DNA of 64,000 nucleotides from Desulfoscipio sp. XC116 (GTDB lineage Bacteria; Bacillota; Desulfotomaculia; Desulfotomaculales; Desulfallaceae), in assembly GCF_039851975.1 (NCBI RefSeq), contig NZ_CP156660.1, positions 3,415,035 through 3,479,034 on the forward strand, written 5' to 3'. The translations under genes and the position numbers were made by a program. The notes under the pieces are model-generated. The model ran no database searches and was not told where the DNA came from. It saw only the letters and a list, made by a program, of their open reading frames with translations. Below, in pieces: positions 27,929-35,687 of this stretch; position 1 is the stretch's first letter; every line of letters begins with the position of its first letter.

Positions 27929-28654
27929 TTAATTAATTAAATAAACTATCTCCGCACTGGCCCTAATTTCCGCTAACCCCGGGTTAATTGGAGTTGGCAA
28001 GGCACCACCCGCCCTGGCCCCATCAGCCATACTTTCCTTAAAGAGAATAGGTACCGGATCATTATACCAGTTACCATTGGCAGACTTAATACCCACAATT
28101 TTTTTCCCTAATGCTGCGGCAATAATCTCTGCTTTTGCCCGGGCGTCTTCTATTGCTTGGGTTAGAGCTTTAGCTTTTTGCTCCTCGCTGCCCTCAACAT
28201 AAAATTCAATATTTTGGACCTGATTAATCCCGTTCTTCACCGCCAGATCCATAACTTTACCTATCATGGAGATATCCCGCACCGTAACCGTTATCTCGTT
28301 ACGTACCTCATAACCACTGATTTTAGCGGATTTACCTTCCTCATGAATATATTGTGGATTAAGATTATATCCGGACGTATTAATGTCATTAAGAGAAATG
28401 CCACTGTTCTTCAAGGAATTTATTGCCTTATTTACCAGCTCAGTGTTTTTGGCTTGGGCTATTCCCGCCTCATCTGCCTCGGTAATTACAGCAAAATTTA
28501 TATCAGCCACATTGGGGGCCAACTTGACAATCCCATTTCCGCTTACTGAAATAACGTTGGTTAGCTCAGTTTCGGCACTGGCGAAGCAAGTGCCGCCAAA
28601 GAAAAGCAGACATACGGTCGACAGCAATAAAATTAATAAGTATTTGCACTTCAT
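27929..28654 (-). CDS. SIMPL-domain (DUF541) secreted protein
   Basis: The 241-aa protein begins with a signal peptide ending near CFASA and then a SIMPL domain (ISVSGNGIVKLAPNVADINFAV, GYNLNPQYIHEEG, ITVTVRDISMIGKVMD, ARAKAEIIAAALGKKIVGI). SIMPL proteins form oligomeric beta-rich shells outside the cytoplasm; their roles are poorly known and include oxidative-stress phenotypes (YggE) and outer-surface complexes (BP26). The start has GGGAGG eight bases upstream. It is a single gene with a terminator after it. Confidence 0.88.
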   Translation of the reverse strand: MKCKYLLILLLSTVCLLFFGGTCFASAETELTNVISVSGNGIVKLAPNVADINFAVITEADEAGIAQAKNTELVNKAINSLKNSGISLNDINTSGYNLNPQYIHEEGKSAKISGYEVRNEITVTVRDISMIGKVMDLAVKNGINQVQNIEFYVEGSEEQKAKALTQAIEDARAKAEIIAAALGKKIVGIKSANGNWYNDPVPILFKESMADGARAGGALPTPINPGLAEIRASAEIVYLIN

Positions 28655-28786
28655 TTTTTAAACCTCCCTTAATTAAATTTATCAAACTAAATGGGCATGC
28701 GTAAATATCATTCCTCCCTTAATAAACTTTGCTCCTTTTAACTAATCTGCTCAATAATCTGACGTTTTTAACCTATATATTGTTCC

Positions 28787-28900
28787 AGTGAACTCGTTCA
28801 GCTAAAGCTAGACATCGGAGCTTCAGATGGAGATTCCATCCCACCAAAAGTAAGAATAGAAACCCCCGCTTATAGAAGCGGCAGTCTTGAAATTTGATAA
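28787..28900 (+). repeat. Hairpin repeat, copy A (about 114 bp)
   Basis: It starts AGTGAACTCGTTCAGCTAAA and ends GCAGTCTTGAAATTTGATAA. It contains the stem GATGG...CCATC and the stronger stem CCGCTT-ATAG-AAGCGG. It is about 85% identical by eye to copy B 80 bp downstream, and its first half recurs at 3850-3917. Terminal hairpins of this kind resemble ends of IS200/IS605-group elements. The 450-bp gap 28655-29107 holds the two copies, and between them is another stem-loop, AGCCG-GAA-CGGCT. Confidence 0.65.
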
Positions 28901-28979
28901 ACAGCAGCCGGAACGGCTTGTTATCGAACCGCTATTATGAATTGGCAAATACGGACAATGTTACGTGGTATAATTAGTC

Positions 28980-29092
28980 AGTAAACTCGTTCAGATAAAG
29001 CCGAACATCGGAACTTCAGATGGGGATTCCACCTACCGAAAGTAAAGATAGAAACTCCCGCTTATAGAAGCGGCAGTCCTGGAATTCGATAA
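28980..29092 (+). repeat. Hairpin repeat, copy B (about 113 bp)
   Basis: It starts AGTAAACTCGTTCAGATAAA and ends GCAGTCCTGGAATTCGATAA, with the same CCGCTT-ATAG-AAGCGG stem as copy A. It ends 15 bp before the ATG of the poly-gamma-glutamate hydrolase-like gene, so it forms most of that gene's 5' leader. Confidence 0.65.
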
Positions 29093-29107
29093 AAAATAGG
29101 TGATACT

Positions 29108-29707
29108 ATGCCGGACCGTTATGGAAACTTTTATGAACTACAAGCACATGAAGCAGCAAATAGGGATTACCGGATTAAGACCAGAAGCGGCAAATATCCT
29201 ATCCTTATTATGGCGCCGCATGGCGGGGCAATCGAGCCTTATACAGCTGGTATTTCCGAGTGGATTGCGGAAGATGATTTCGCCCTTTATATATTTGAAG
29301 GTATTAGAACAGATAATAACCGGGACTTGCATATCACCAGCCATCACTTTGACGAACCGTTGGCTTTAGCGGCCGCCGCCCAAGCCGATATTATCGTAAC
29401 CATACATGGGCTTCGTAATGGGACTGAGGAATTCATCATGGTGGGCGGTTTGGATGAAGAATTGGGTAATGGAATAAAAACAACGCTAATAAAAGCCGGT
29501 TTTACCATTAAAGCAAGCACAGCCCAATATAGAGGCCAAAGACAGACTAATATCTGCAACCGCAGCCGCAGGAACAAAGGGGTTCAGTTGGAAATCACAT
29601 TCGCCCTGAGAAAACGGCTATCTGAAGATGTTAACCTGAGGCAGTGTTTTATCAGGGCTATGCGTTCATTTTTGTTGGCGAGCGTGAAATCGATTGGCCA
29701 TTGCTAA
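29108..29707 (+). CDS. Poly-gamma-glutamate hydrolase family protein
   Basis: The 199-aa protein has the family's motifs: APHGGAIEPYTAGISEWIA near residues 35-55, the HITSHHFDEP stretch, VTIHGLRNG, and NKGVQLEITFALRKRL near the end. These match the zinc-dependent PghP/YmaC family (DUF867), related to carboxypeptidases, which cleaves gamma-polyglutamate and is common in phages and Bacillus. No signal peptide is seen, so it acts inside the cell or after lysis. GGTGAT lies four bases before the ATG. It lies directly after two tandem hairpin repeats, suggesting past mobile-element activity. No phage genes are nearby. Confidence 0.85.
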   Translation: MPDRYGNFYELQAHEAANRDYRIKTRSGKYPILIMAPHGGAIEPYTAGISEWIAEDDFALYIFEGIRTDNNRDLHITSHHFDEPLALAAAAQADIIVTIHGLRNGTEEFIMVGGLDEELGNGIKTTLIKAGFTIKASTAQYRGQRQTNICNRSRRNKGVQLEITFALRKRLSEDVNLRQCFIRAMRSFLLASVKSIGHC

Positions 29708-29719
29708 GATATGCGCCCT

Positions 29720-30553
29720 TTAGTTGTATATTTTTTCAGCCAATTCGCCAAGTGCTTTTGACATATCTAATATTTCATTTACCGACGCAGAAATCTCCTC
29801 AACGGAAGCGGATTGTTCTTCGGATACGGCTGCGATTTGATACAACTGCTCACTTTGTTCATTAACCAAGCTAGTAATTAACGAAAGGGTTTCAGCAATT
29901 TCCTTTACAGATCCGGCAGTTCTACCGGCAAGCTTGCGTATTTCTTCCGCCACGACATTAAAACCTCTGCCCTGCTCACCGGCCCTGGCAGCTTCAATGG
30001 CGGCATTTAACCCCAGCAGGTGAGTTTGACTGGCAATATCTTTAATTAAATTCAATACCATGTCTGTTTTGTTCACGTTCTCTTTAACGGAGTCTGCTTC
30101 CATGGATAAATTGTTTACGGTAGCCGCCAACTGTTGAGAACCGGCCGATAGATTTGAAATTGTTTGACTCATCACTTCAAGAGAACTTTCCAGCTTATCT
30201 GAATCGTCTTTTAAAGTATCCTGAACGGCCGTCGGTTGAAAAACACCTAAAGTTCCTATTACTTCACCACTTGGCATGACTATTGGCGCCACCATCGCCA
30301 CATAGCCCACTTCATATTTCGATTCTTCCACCGGTACTTTTGCAGAAATCCTGCTGCCGTTTTGTAACACCTGATGAGTTATTGTACCGGTTTTAATTGG
30401 ATCACCGGCTTTCGCCTTATGATCAAGATTAGTCCCGGGCTCATAAAAATAGTATTTTTCGCGATCACTTAAAGCCACCGCCGCTTCCTTGCCAAGGAGC
30501 ATCTTTACTGTTTTAGCCATAGTTACATTTTCTGCCCATTTGTCTTCAGACAT
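29720..30553 (-). CDS. Soluble chemoreceptor-like signalling protein
   Basis: The 277-aa protein lacks membrane helices. Residues 1-120 form a compact sensor ([42 protein letters not shown]), like the small N-terminal sensor of other cytosolic receptors in Clostridia. The signalling part has the hairpin tip [20 protein letters not shown] and is short, with one half of the usual coiled coil. The ATG at 30551-30553 is used because GGAGTGATAG lies upstream. It is probably a cytosolic input to CheA or to another kinase. It converges with the poly-gamma-glutamate hydrolase gene, 12 bp apart. Confidence 0.9.
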   Translation of the reverse strand: MSEDKWAENVTMAKTVKMLLGKEAAVALSDREKYYFYEPGTNLDHKAKAGDPIKTGTITHQVLQNGSRISAKVPVEESKYEVGYVAMVAPIVMPSGEVIGTLGVFQPTAVQDTLKDDSDKLESSLEVMSQTISNLSAGSQQLAATVNNLSMEADSVKENVNKTDMVLNLIKDIASQTHLLGLNAAIEAARAGEQGRGFNVVAEEIRKLAGRTAGSVKEIAETLSLITSLVNEQSEQLYQIAAVSEEQSASVEEISASVNEILDMSKALGELAEKIYN

Positions 30554-30725
30554 TTCTATCACTCCATTCCAATAAAAATATTGTTTAAGCATTAGACAAA
30601 AACTTGTATTTTCCTCTAATATTCAACAGTTACTTATAATATTCTGGGCAACCTATCATATTTTGCCTTAAACTGCAAACCGGTCTGCAACCGTGAAACA
30701 CTTAATCAGCAGCCGAAGTGCCCCC

Positions 30726-30752
30726 AAAAAAAGGAAGGCCATTGGCCTTCCC
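30726..30752 (-). terminator. Minus-strand terminator of the kinase gene
   Basis: GGAAGGCC-ATT-GGCCTTCC is an eight-bp perfect stem; on the minus strand it is followed by TTTTTTTT. It lies about 130 bp beyond the kinase stop. Confidence 0.85.
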
Positions 30753-30882
30753 AAAGCATAATCGCACATAATCGGCAAAAGCACATAAAATTCAACTGAT
30801 CATTCATGTACGTTTACCTGCTGCATGCTTATTTTTTTCCTCAATATGTTTAAAATCATTATTCTTTTTCCACTGGCTGTCA

Positions 30883-31698
30883 CTAAACTTCCGGGTCTTG
30901 AGAACACAAATAAGCCAGGGCCTCTGTGCTTGAGGTAAAACCCTCCCGGCTAAGTAATTTTTTAATAAATATTTTAAATGGTTCTGACAGCGGCAGCACT
31001 TCTTCCCAGCTTTCTTTAAAAAGCGCTTCATCCTCCACCCAGTTAGTAAACAGGTCCACAGCCACCACTCCGGCGCCGAAAAGGTCGCTGCGCGGTGATA
31101 TTTCCCGGCGCAGCAGTTGGTAGGTGTAGGGTCCGGGCATATGCCGCAATGGCGGGCTACCGCTTAATGCCATGGATTTTTCTTTGCCTGGAGCAGACCT
31201 GAATTTCGTTTGCAAAGGGTCGGGACATAAAGAGAACTGCTGGGAATCAATAAACCTGGCCAAACCGAAATCAATCAAATAGAGCTTATTGCCGCTTAGC
31301 ATGAGGTTGGAGAGGCGCAAATCGCGGTGAACTACGGCATCATGCTGACATGGAGGATTATGCAATACGTTTAAAATAGCCAGCAGTTGCCGGATAACCT
31401 CCTTGATTTCCGCCTCATTAAAGCGACGACCGGTATATATTAGATGACTCAGCGGCAGTCCTTCGATATACTCCTGCACAAGATAGTGCACATCTGCCAG
31501 TGAGAAAGCATCAACAAATCCCGGTATTTGGCGGTGATTGACCCGCTTGAGGATTTCCGCCTCCAGCCTGAATCTTAGCCTGGTATTTTCCGGTGCTTCA
31601 TTATCCTCATTAATTACGGCCTTAATAGCATAGTTATAGCCCTCACGCACCGCTCTAAGCACTACTCCGTAACTTCCACCGCCAAGAGGCTCCTCAAT
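30883..31698 (-). CDS. Hanks-type Ser/Thr protein kinase, same frame as the upstream zinc-ribbon gene
   Basis: Kinase motifs are all present: Gly loop LGGGSYGVVLRA, Lys in YAIKAV, a helix-C Glu in RLEAEIL, VHRDLRLSNLML and DFGLA. It should be an active cytosolic kinase. An ATG or GTG start would lose the Gly loop (the first GTG is at 31660-31662). The only start keeping the loop with a ribosome site is an ATT at 31696-31698, six bases after AGGGGGT. The frame continues upstream through KEKPCIRGYT to a single TGA at 31729-31731, which is the stop of the zinc-ribbon gene. So this is either an ATT-started second gene, or the rest of a zinc-ribbon-kinase fusion split by a nonsense codon or read through. 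The start is therefore uncertain. Confidence 0.75.
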   Translation of the reverse strand: MEEPLGGGSYGVVLRAVREGYNYAIKAVINEDNEAPENTRLRFRLEAEILKRVNHRQIPGFVDAFSLADVHYLVQEYIEGLPLSHLIYTGRRFNEAEIKEVIRQLLAILNVLHNPPCQHDAVVHRDLRLSNLMLSGNKLYLIDFGLARFIDSQQFSLCPDPLQTKFRSAPGKEKSMALSGSPPLRHMPGPYTYQLLRREISPRSDLFGAGVVAVDLFTNWVEDEALFKESWEEVLPLSEPFKIFIKKLLSREGFTSSTEALAYLCSQDPEV

Positions 31699-31728
31699 TG
31701 TATACCCCCTAATACAAGGCTTTTCTTT

Positions 31729-32049
31729 TCAAGATGAAAAGATACGGCCTAAGAAGCCCTTGCGCTTGCGATAGTGTTTTGCGGAACTGCTGCCGTAGTG
31801 ATGCCCGTGGGCATACGGAGGATGGTGCGGCGGCTGATGCCGTTTTTCCGGCATGTAGACCGGCTGTTCCCGCATAGGCTGCTGAACCGGCGCCTTCAAA
31901 TCGCTGCCACAATAAGGGCAGGAAACCCAGGCCGGATCAACTTGTTTATGACAGGTATGGCAGGTAGTGTTTTTAATTACTTGGGCACCGCAAAAAGGGC
32001 AAAACATAAACTCTCCCTGCAGCATTTTTTGGCAATTAGGACATTGCAT
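31729..32049 (-). CDS. Double zinc-ribbon protein
   Basis: The 106-aa product has four CxxC pairs (CPNC, CPFC, CHTC, CPYC) in the first 50 residues, making two zinc ribbons. A Pro/His-rich low-complexity tail follows (RHQPPHHPPYAHGHHYG), then a basic end (KHYRKRKGFLGRIF). The ATG has AAAGGAGG upstream. It stops at a TGA that is in frame with the kinase downstream. Many bacterial Ser/Thr kinases carry such zinc ribbons at their N-terminus in one polypeptide, so the two are probably functionally one unit. Confidence 0.85.
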   Translation of the reverse strand: MQCPNCQKMLQGEFMFCPFCGAQVIKNTTCHTCHKQVDPAWVSCPYCGSDLKAPVQQPMREQPVYMPEKRHQPPHHPPYAHGHHYGSSSAKHYRKRKGFLGRIFSS

Positions 32050-32194
32050 GTGTTAAGCCTCCTTTGGGCATAAAAAAGATTGTGAATGAATTATCTATAT
32101 AAATATATTACCACAACTCACATATTTATACTAGAATATGCATGCAGAACATAATATATCCCAATATGTCAACAATAATATTATTGGTTTACTT

Positions 32195-32226
32195 TAAAAA
32201 AAGACGAACGCTCATTTGCGTTCGCC
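32195..32226 (-). terminator. Minus-strand terminator of the methyltransferase gene
   Basis: CGAACGC...GCGTTCG forms a seven-bp stem; on the minus strand it is followed by TTTTTTTAAAG, about 70 bp after the stop of the methyltransferase. Confidence 0.75.
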
Positions 32227-32295
32227 AGGTAAGAGAGATGAGAGAGTGGAAATCTAAACTACATAAAAAAGATAATCATCATTTTAAAGACTTAC

Positions 32296-33306
32296 TTACT
32301 TGCGAGCAACTTCCATATCCATGGGCCCCATGGGGAAATCAACGGTAGTGCCGCGTACTGACTTAAAGCCCACCCGTATCATGGCATCAGCGATAAAACC
32401 CTGTTCAAATGCCATATCGCACCCTGTCATGGCTGCAGGCAGCCAACCCAGCACCATAATTTCGGGTTTAGTTTTTTCATGAGTCAAACCATCGGTGACC
32501 ACAATACATACTCCGCCCGGATTAAGCGCATCATAGATCTTCTTCATTATGAAGTCGATATTATCTTTAGCAAAATTGAGCGTCGCTTTAGCCAAGATCA
32601 GATCGTAATTCTCTCCGATAGAGTCGGTAAAGTAGTTTCCCCCCATAACCTCCATCCTGTTTTCCATTTCATATTCCTTGATGAAGGCTTGACTTACCTT
32701 GACTACCTCCGGTTGATCAAAGACAACTCCTCTCATGCCGGGGTGTTTATCTACAATAGCCATACCGATTATCCCCGGTCCTCCGCCCAGATCGAGCATT
32801 CGCTGAAAGTTCTCGAATTCCGGCAACTGGGAGATAATTACAGCCAATTTTTGTGCCACTCCCGCCCTTTCGTAGTTGGCATTGTATACCGCCGCCCGTG
32901 CCCACCTGTCCGCGGAGCCCATGTCATCTTGTGATTGCAATGGAGGCCCCTCTTTTATAAGTCTGGGCAGTTCATGCGCAGCCTCCGACAGGTGAACATT
33001 ATGCATAAAAAATTCTCCCAAATAGGTGGAACGTCCTTCTACCAGAAAAACCTCAGCTTCATAGCTATTTTTATACATACCGTTTCTCTTTTCCAAAAGA
33101 CCACACGCTGCCAGGCCATCCAGGAAAAAACGTGTATTATCCGGCTCCCCACCGATTAAACGGGCCACATCAATGGCCGGTTTTGCTTCAATTAGATAAT
33201 TGAAGACTTTCCACTCAATAGCCGTTAACAGCAGCTTTGATCGCATCCGCCCCATAAGCATGTCATACAGGTTTTTGAAACTGACATTCAGCTTGGGTAA
33301 ATCCAT
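32296..33306 (-). CDS. SAM-dependent O-methyltransferase-like protein, probably iron-regulated
   Basis: The 336-aa protein has an N-terminal winged-helix dimerisation domain (KLLLTAIEWKVFNYL, RFFLDGLAACGLLEKRNG) and a Rossmann SAM domain with motif I MLDLGGGPGIIGMAI and YDLILAKATLNF. This is the layout of plant-type/acetylserotonin O-methyltransferases and bacterial relatives that modify small molecules or cofactors. The substrate is unknown. The promoter carries a Fur-like box, so it is likely induced on iron limitation; a link to a metallophore, heme or corrinoid is possible but no such genes are next to it. AAGGAG lies 11 bases before the ATG. Confidence 0.85.
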   Translation of the reverse strand: MDLPKLNVSFKNLYDMLMGRMRSKLLLTAIEWKVFNYLIEAKPAIDVARLIGGEPDNTRFFLDGLAACGLLEKRNGMYKNSYEAEVFLVEGRSTYLGEFFMHNVHLSEAAHELPRLIKEGPPLQSQDDMGSADRWARAAVYNANYERAGVAQKLAVIISQLPEFENFQRMLDLGGGPGIIGMAIVDKHPGMRGVVFDQPEVVKVSQAFIKEYEMENRMEVMGGNYFTDSIGENYDLILAKATLNFAKDNIDFIMKKIYDALNPGGVCIVVTDGLTHEKTKPEIMVLGWLPAAMTGCDMAFEQGFIADAMIRVGFKSVRGTTVDFPMGPMDMEVARK

Positions 33307-33460
33307 TAAGAGCCCACTCCTTATTTTTCATTCATTTTCCTTTGCTTTACCAATCATTTGATTATACCGCCGTAATTTTTCTCACCAAACCAGCACCCGG
33401 TCGTTTTCCTACTATTTCAACCAACAAGTGCTATGCTAAATATCTTTGCTCATCCGACAA

Positions 33461-33478
33461 TGATTTTCATTATCATTA
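33461..33478. promoter_or_regulatory. Fur-like box
   Basis: On the minus strand TGATAATGAAAATCA resembles the 7-1-7 Fur box (TGATAAT-N-ATTATCA), with two or three mismatches in the second arm. It lies just downstream of the -10 element of the methyltransferase promoter, a position where a repressor would block transcription. Confidence 0.55.
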
Positions 33479-33482
33479 TAAA

Positions 33483-33509
33483 ATTATACCAACCATGAGT
33501 GTTTGTCAA
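33483..33509 (-). promoter_or_regulatory. Sigma-A-type promoter of the methyltransferase gene
   Basis: TTGACA (33504-33509) and TATAAT (33483-33488) on the minus strand are both perfect consensus hexamers, with a short 15-base spacer. The gene starts about 175 bp downstream. Confidence 0.6.
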
Positions 33510-33688
33510 GAACTTTTGTCGCCGTCCTCCTGCCCAATCCCAGGCAATGCTTAGCTGTTGGCTTGTTTTTATATTAAAAAAGCATTTTAAATCTAAGTCC
33601 GAAGTCCTACAACATTTGGGAATAACAGCTCTTACCAATTTACGAGCAAATCTTTATGATAATATTATAAGAATTGGAGGTGTTTTGC

Positions 33689-33904
33689 ATGCTTATTCGA
33701 ATCTTCATTTCTGATAATTTCTTTAAACTCCAGCAAGACTTAAGAGACTGGCTGAATGAGAAGCAGCCCACGATCTCTAACTACGAGCTGGACACTGTAG
33801 ATGATAAATTCATAATGATCGTTTCCTATGTCATATTACCTGAAGAACCTATATACCAAGCTTGGCCAGGTGGTATATCAGCGTCGGCACTTATAGCATC
33901 TTAA
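33689..33904 (+). CDS. Small protein resembling sporulation protein Cse60
   Basis: The 71-aa product starts at an ATG six bases after TTGGAGGTG. The pattern MLIRIFISDNFFKLQQDLRD, then NYELDTVDDKFIMIVSYV, resembles the small Cse60 family of sporulation-associated proteins (charged start, alternating beta/alpha, C-terminal beta strand ending in Tyr). The match is by eye and weak. The last residues (GGISASALIAS) do not fit and may be a read-on. A terminator-like hairpin lies about 150 bp later, and the gap 33905-34109 is otherwise empty. Confidence 0.45.
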   Translation: MLIRIFISDNFFKLQQDLRDWLNEKQPTISNYELDTVDDKFIMIVSYVILPEEPIYQAWPGGISASALIAS

Positions 33905-34049
33905 CCCTTATTCGCAAGCAAATACCGGTATCCATTTATTATCCCGCTGCTTTTCTTACTTACCAGCCCCGGCACTTGATTACCTTCTTGCTAGAAACGG
34001 CACCTCAATTCCACACATAATAATTTAGATAACAATAATTTTCATAAAA

Positions 34050-34092
34050 AATAGCATCAGCAGCTTTTTCAAGATCATGCTGCTGACTTTTT
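34050..34092. terminator. Terminator between the Cse60-like gene and telA
   Basis: TCAGCAGC...GCTGCTGA forms an eight-bp stem around 14 bases. T-runs occur on both strands (CTTTTTC on plus, ATTTTTTATG on minus), so it can serve both convergent genes. Confidence 0.7.
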
Positions 34093-34109
34093 CATGGACC
34101 TGTACACAC

Positions 34110-35219
34110 TTAATTGATCATTTTCTTATTCTCAAACTCCTCCTTAAAAGCCAGTAATTTTTTACTGTCTTCCATCCTCTTCTTGCGCATATCCTCCTGA
34201 ATTTGCTTGGTGTCTTCTATACCTTTAACGATTGTTTCCCATGACTTCTGCAGGGTCTCAATACTGACAAAACTGCCCGAGGCCAAACGTGCGGTCATTT
34301 TGGATTGCAACGCCGTATTTTGGGCATTTCTTAAAAGCAGTTCATTTGTTTTATCATCCAATGCTTGCATAGCCTTGGCTTGCACTGCCTGTCTTTTAAG
34401 CATGATTGATTGGATAAGACATTGCTTAAATATAGGCAACGTAATAATGAAGGCCGAATTTATTTTACGGATTAAATTATAGTTGCCGTTTTGAATGGCC
34501 TTAATGCTGGGCATAGTCTGCATAGCGATATTCTCCGCCAACTTTAAATCATGTACCCGCTGCTCCATCATTTCCAACATCCTGTCGGCATTATTCACCG
34601 CTAATTGGTCAAGCTGATTAGCGCTATTGTCCGCCTTTATTTGCATTTGTGGCAATAAATTATCTTTTACCTCATTGATGGCCAGTTCCCCGGCATAAAT
34701 ATATTGCTCCAGTTGTTCATAATATTCCAGGTTTTTCACAAACATTCCTTCCAGATTGTTATTAGTTCTATTGATTTCAGACTCATACTGCTTTAAGGTA
34801 ACATAAATTTTATCAACCTCATCACCCATGGTGTGATACTTTTTAAACAAGGCCTCAATAGAATCTTTGGCTTTATTAAACAATTTTCCTAGAAATCCTT
34901 GTTTCTTGTCCTCAAAGTCCTTAATATCAAACTTGTCCATTATCCGGTTAAGTTGGATCAGCATATCTCCCGAATCTTCCACTTTGGTGGTTTCCATACT
35001 ATGCAATATTTGATCGGAAAACTTGGCTATTTCCTCTGTAATGTTTGCCCCAAAGGTCATAACCGTATTGGCATTTTCCAGATCAATCTGTGCCAGAATA
35101 TTATCCACCGCCGGAGAGTTTTGCACTTTAATCGCTACTTCCTGCTTTTGCTTCTCCAAATCAAAAGGAGCTGCTTCCACTACCTGTTCGGTTTGCCCTT
35201 GAGGGCGTGTGATCTTCAA
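34110..35219 (-). CDS. telA: Toxic anion resistance protein TelA
   Basis: The 369-aa protein is a long helical TelA/KlaA-family member. Typical segments are QLNRIMDKFDIKDFEDKKQG, FGKLF-like FLGKLFNKAKDSIEALF, YEQLEQYIYAGELAINEV and WETIVKGIEDTKQIQED. The family is linked to tellurite and other toxic-anion resistance and to envelope stress; biochemical function is unclear. In Bacillus (YceH) it sits with YceG and TerD-like proteins. Here a YceG-type gene lies upstream, separated by an IS110 element. The start is TTG at 35217-35219 with GGGAGG eight bases upstream. Confidence 0.92.
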   Translation of the reverse strand: MKITRPQGQTEQVVEAAPFDLEKQKQEVAIKVQNSPAVDNILAQIDLENANTVMTFGANITEEIAKFSDQILHSMETTKVEDSGDMLIQLNRIMDKFDIKDFEDKKQGFLGKLFNKAKDSIEALFKKYHTMGDEVDKIYVTLKQYESEINRTNNNLEGMFVKNLEYYEQLEQYIYAGELAINEVKDNLLPQMQIKADNSANQLDQLAVNNADRMLEMMEQRVHDLKLAENIAMQTMPSIKAIQNGNYNLIRKINSAFIITLPIFKQCLIQSIMLKRQAVQAKAMQALDDKTNELLLRNAQNTALQSKMTARLASGSFVSIETLQKSWETIVKGIEDTKQIQEDMRKKRMEDSKKLLAFKEEFENKKMIN

Positions 35220-35243
35220 TGAAATTTCCTCCCTTAATAATCT

Positions 35244-35426
35244 TCAATTATCTTTAAATACCTTCGTTTTTCTTAGTTTTTCAATTTGTGCTTGGAGAGC
35301 TCGTCTCTTGTTATTTACATCAATGTGTAATTCTGGATGATGGCGTGTGACCTTCACCAAGGCCGCGTGTTTTTTGTATTGTGGCCAGTGGGATTCCACA
35401 CCATCTCCCGGCAGCAAACCTCCCAT
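35244..35426 (-). CDS. Hypothetical fragment between telA and the IS110 element
   Basis: An open frame of 60 codons (extendable upstream to about 35486 without a start) reads ESHWPQYKKHAALVKVTRHH...NKRRALQAQIEKLRKTKVFK. It is charged and helical. There is no clear ribosome site before the ATG. I do not recognise it. It may be the end of a gene that lay between yceG and telA and was cut by the insertion element, or a chance frame. It ends 24 bp before the telA start on the same strand. Confidence 0.3.
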   Translation of the reverse strand: MGGLLPGDGVESHWPQYKKHAALVKVTRHHPELHIDVNNKRRALQAQIEKLRKTKVFKDN

Positions 35427-35429
35427 GTC

Positions 35430-35687
35430 TTCCTGGGTCTCCGCCCGAAATTCCTTCGTCCTGCCTATCCAAGAGGTGGAACGTCAGTCATGCTCCTTAA
35501 CCGGGTCTTTGCCCTAATGGAAAAATTCAACCTGACTGTCCCGGCTCTCCGTTCTCAAGGTGCGTTATAAAGCATGTGGATAATGTTTGGGTCATTCACA
35601 TCATCGTCTGGATGGGCTGCGGCACTCTCCACTCGGCGATGATGTGCTTATGTTGTTTCTATGTTTTGTTAGGATGTCTCTACGTCT
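35430..35687 (-). ncRNA. Candidate location of the IS110 bridge RNA
   Basis: IS110-family elements encode a structured bridge RNA in one non-coding end that guides target and donor choice; in the IS1111 group it lies 3' of the transposase. Here the long non-coding arm is 3', so this is where it is expected. I could not fold it by eye, so the call rests on position only. Confidence 0.3.

Noticed and set aside
33990-34050. Weak Fur-like sequence (GATAACAATAATTTTCAT) near the end of telA
   Set aside because: Too many mismatches, and it lies in an intergenic region between two gene ends, not before a promoter.
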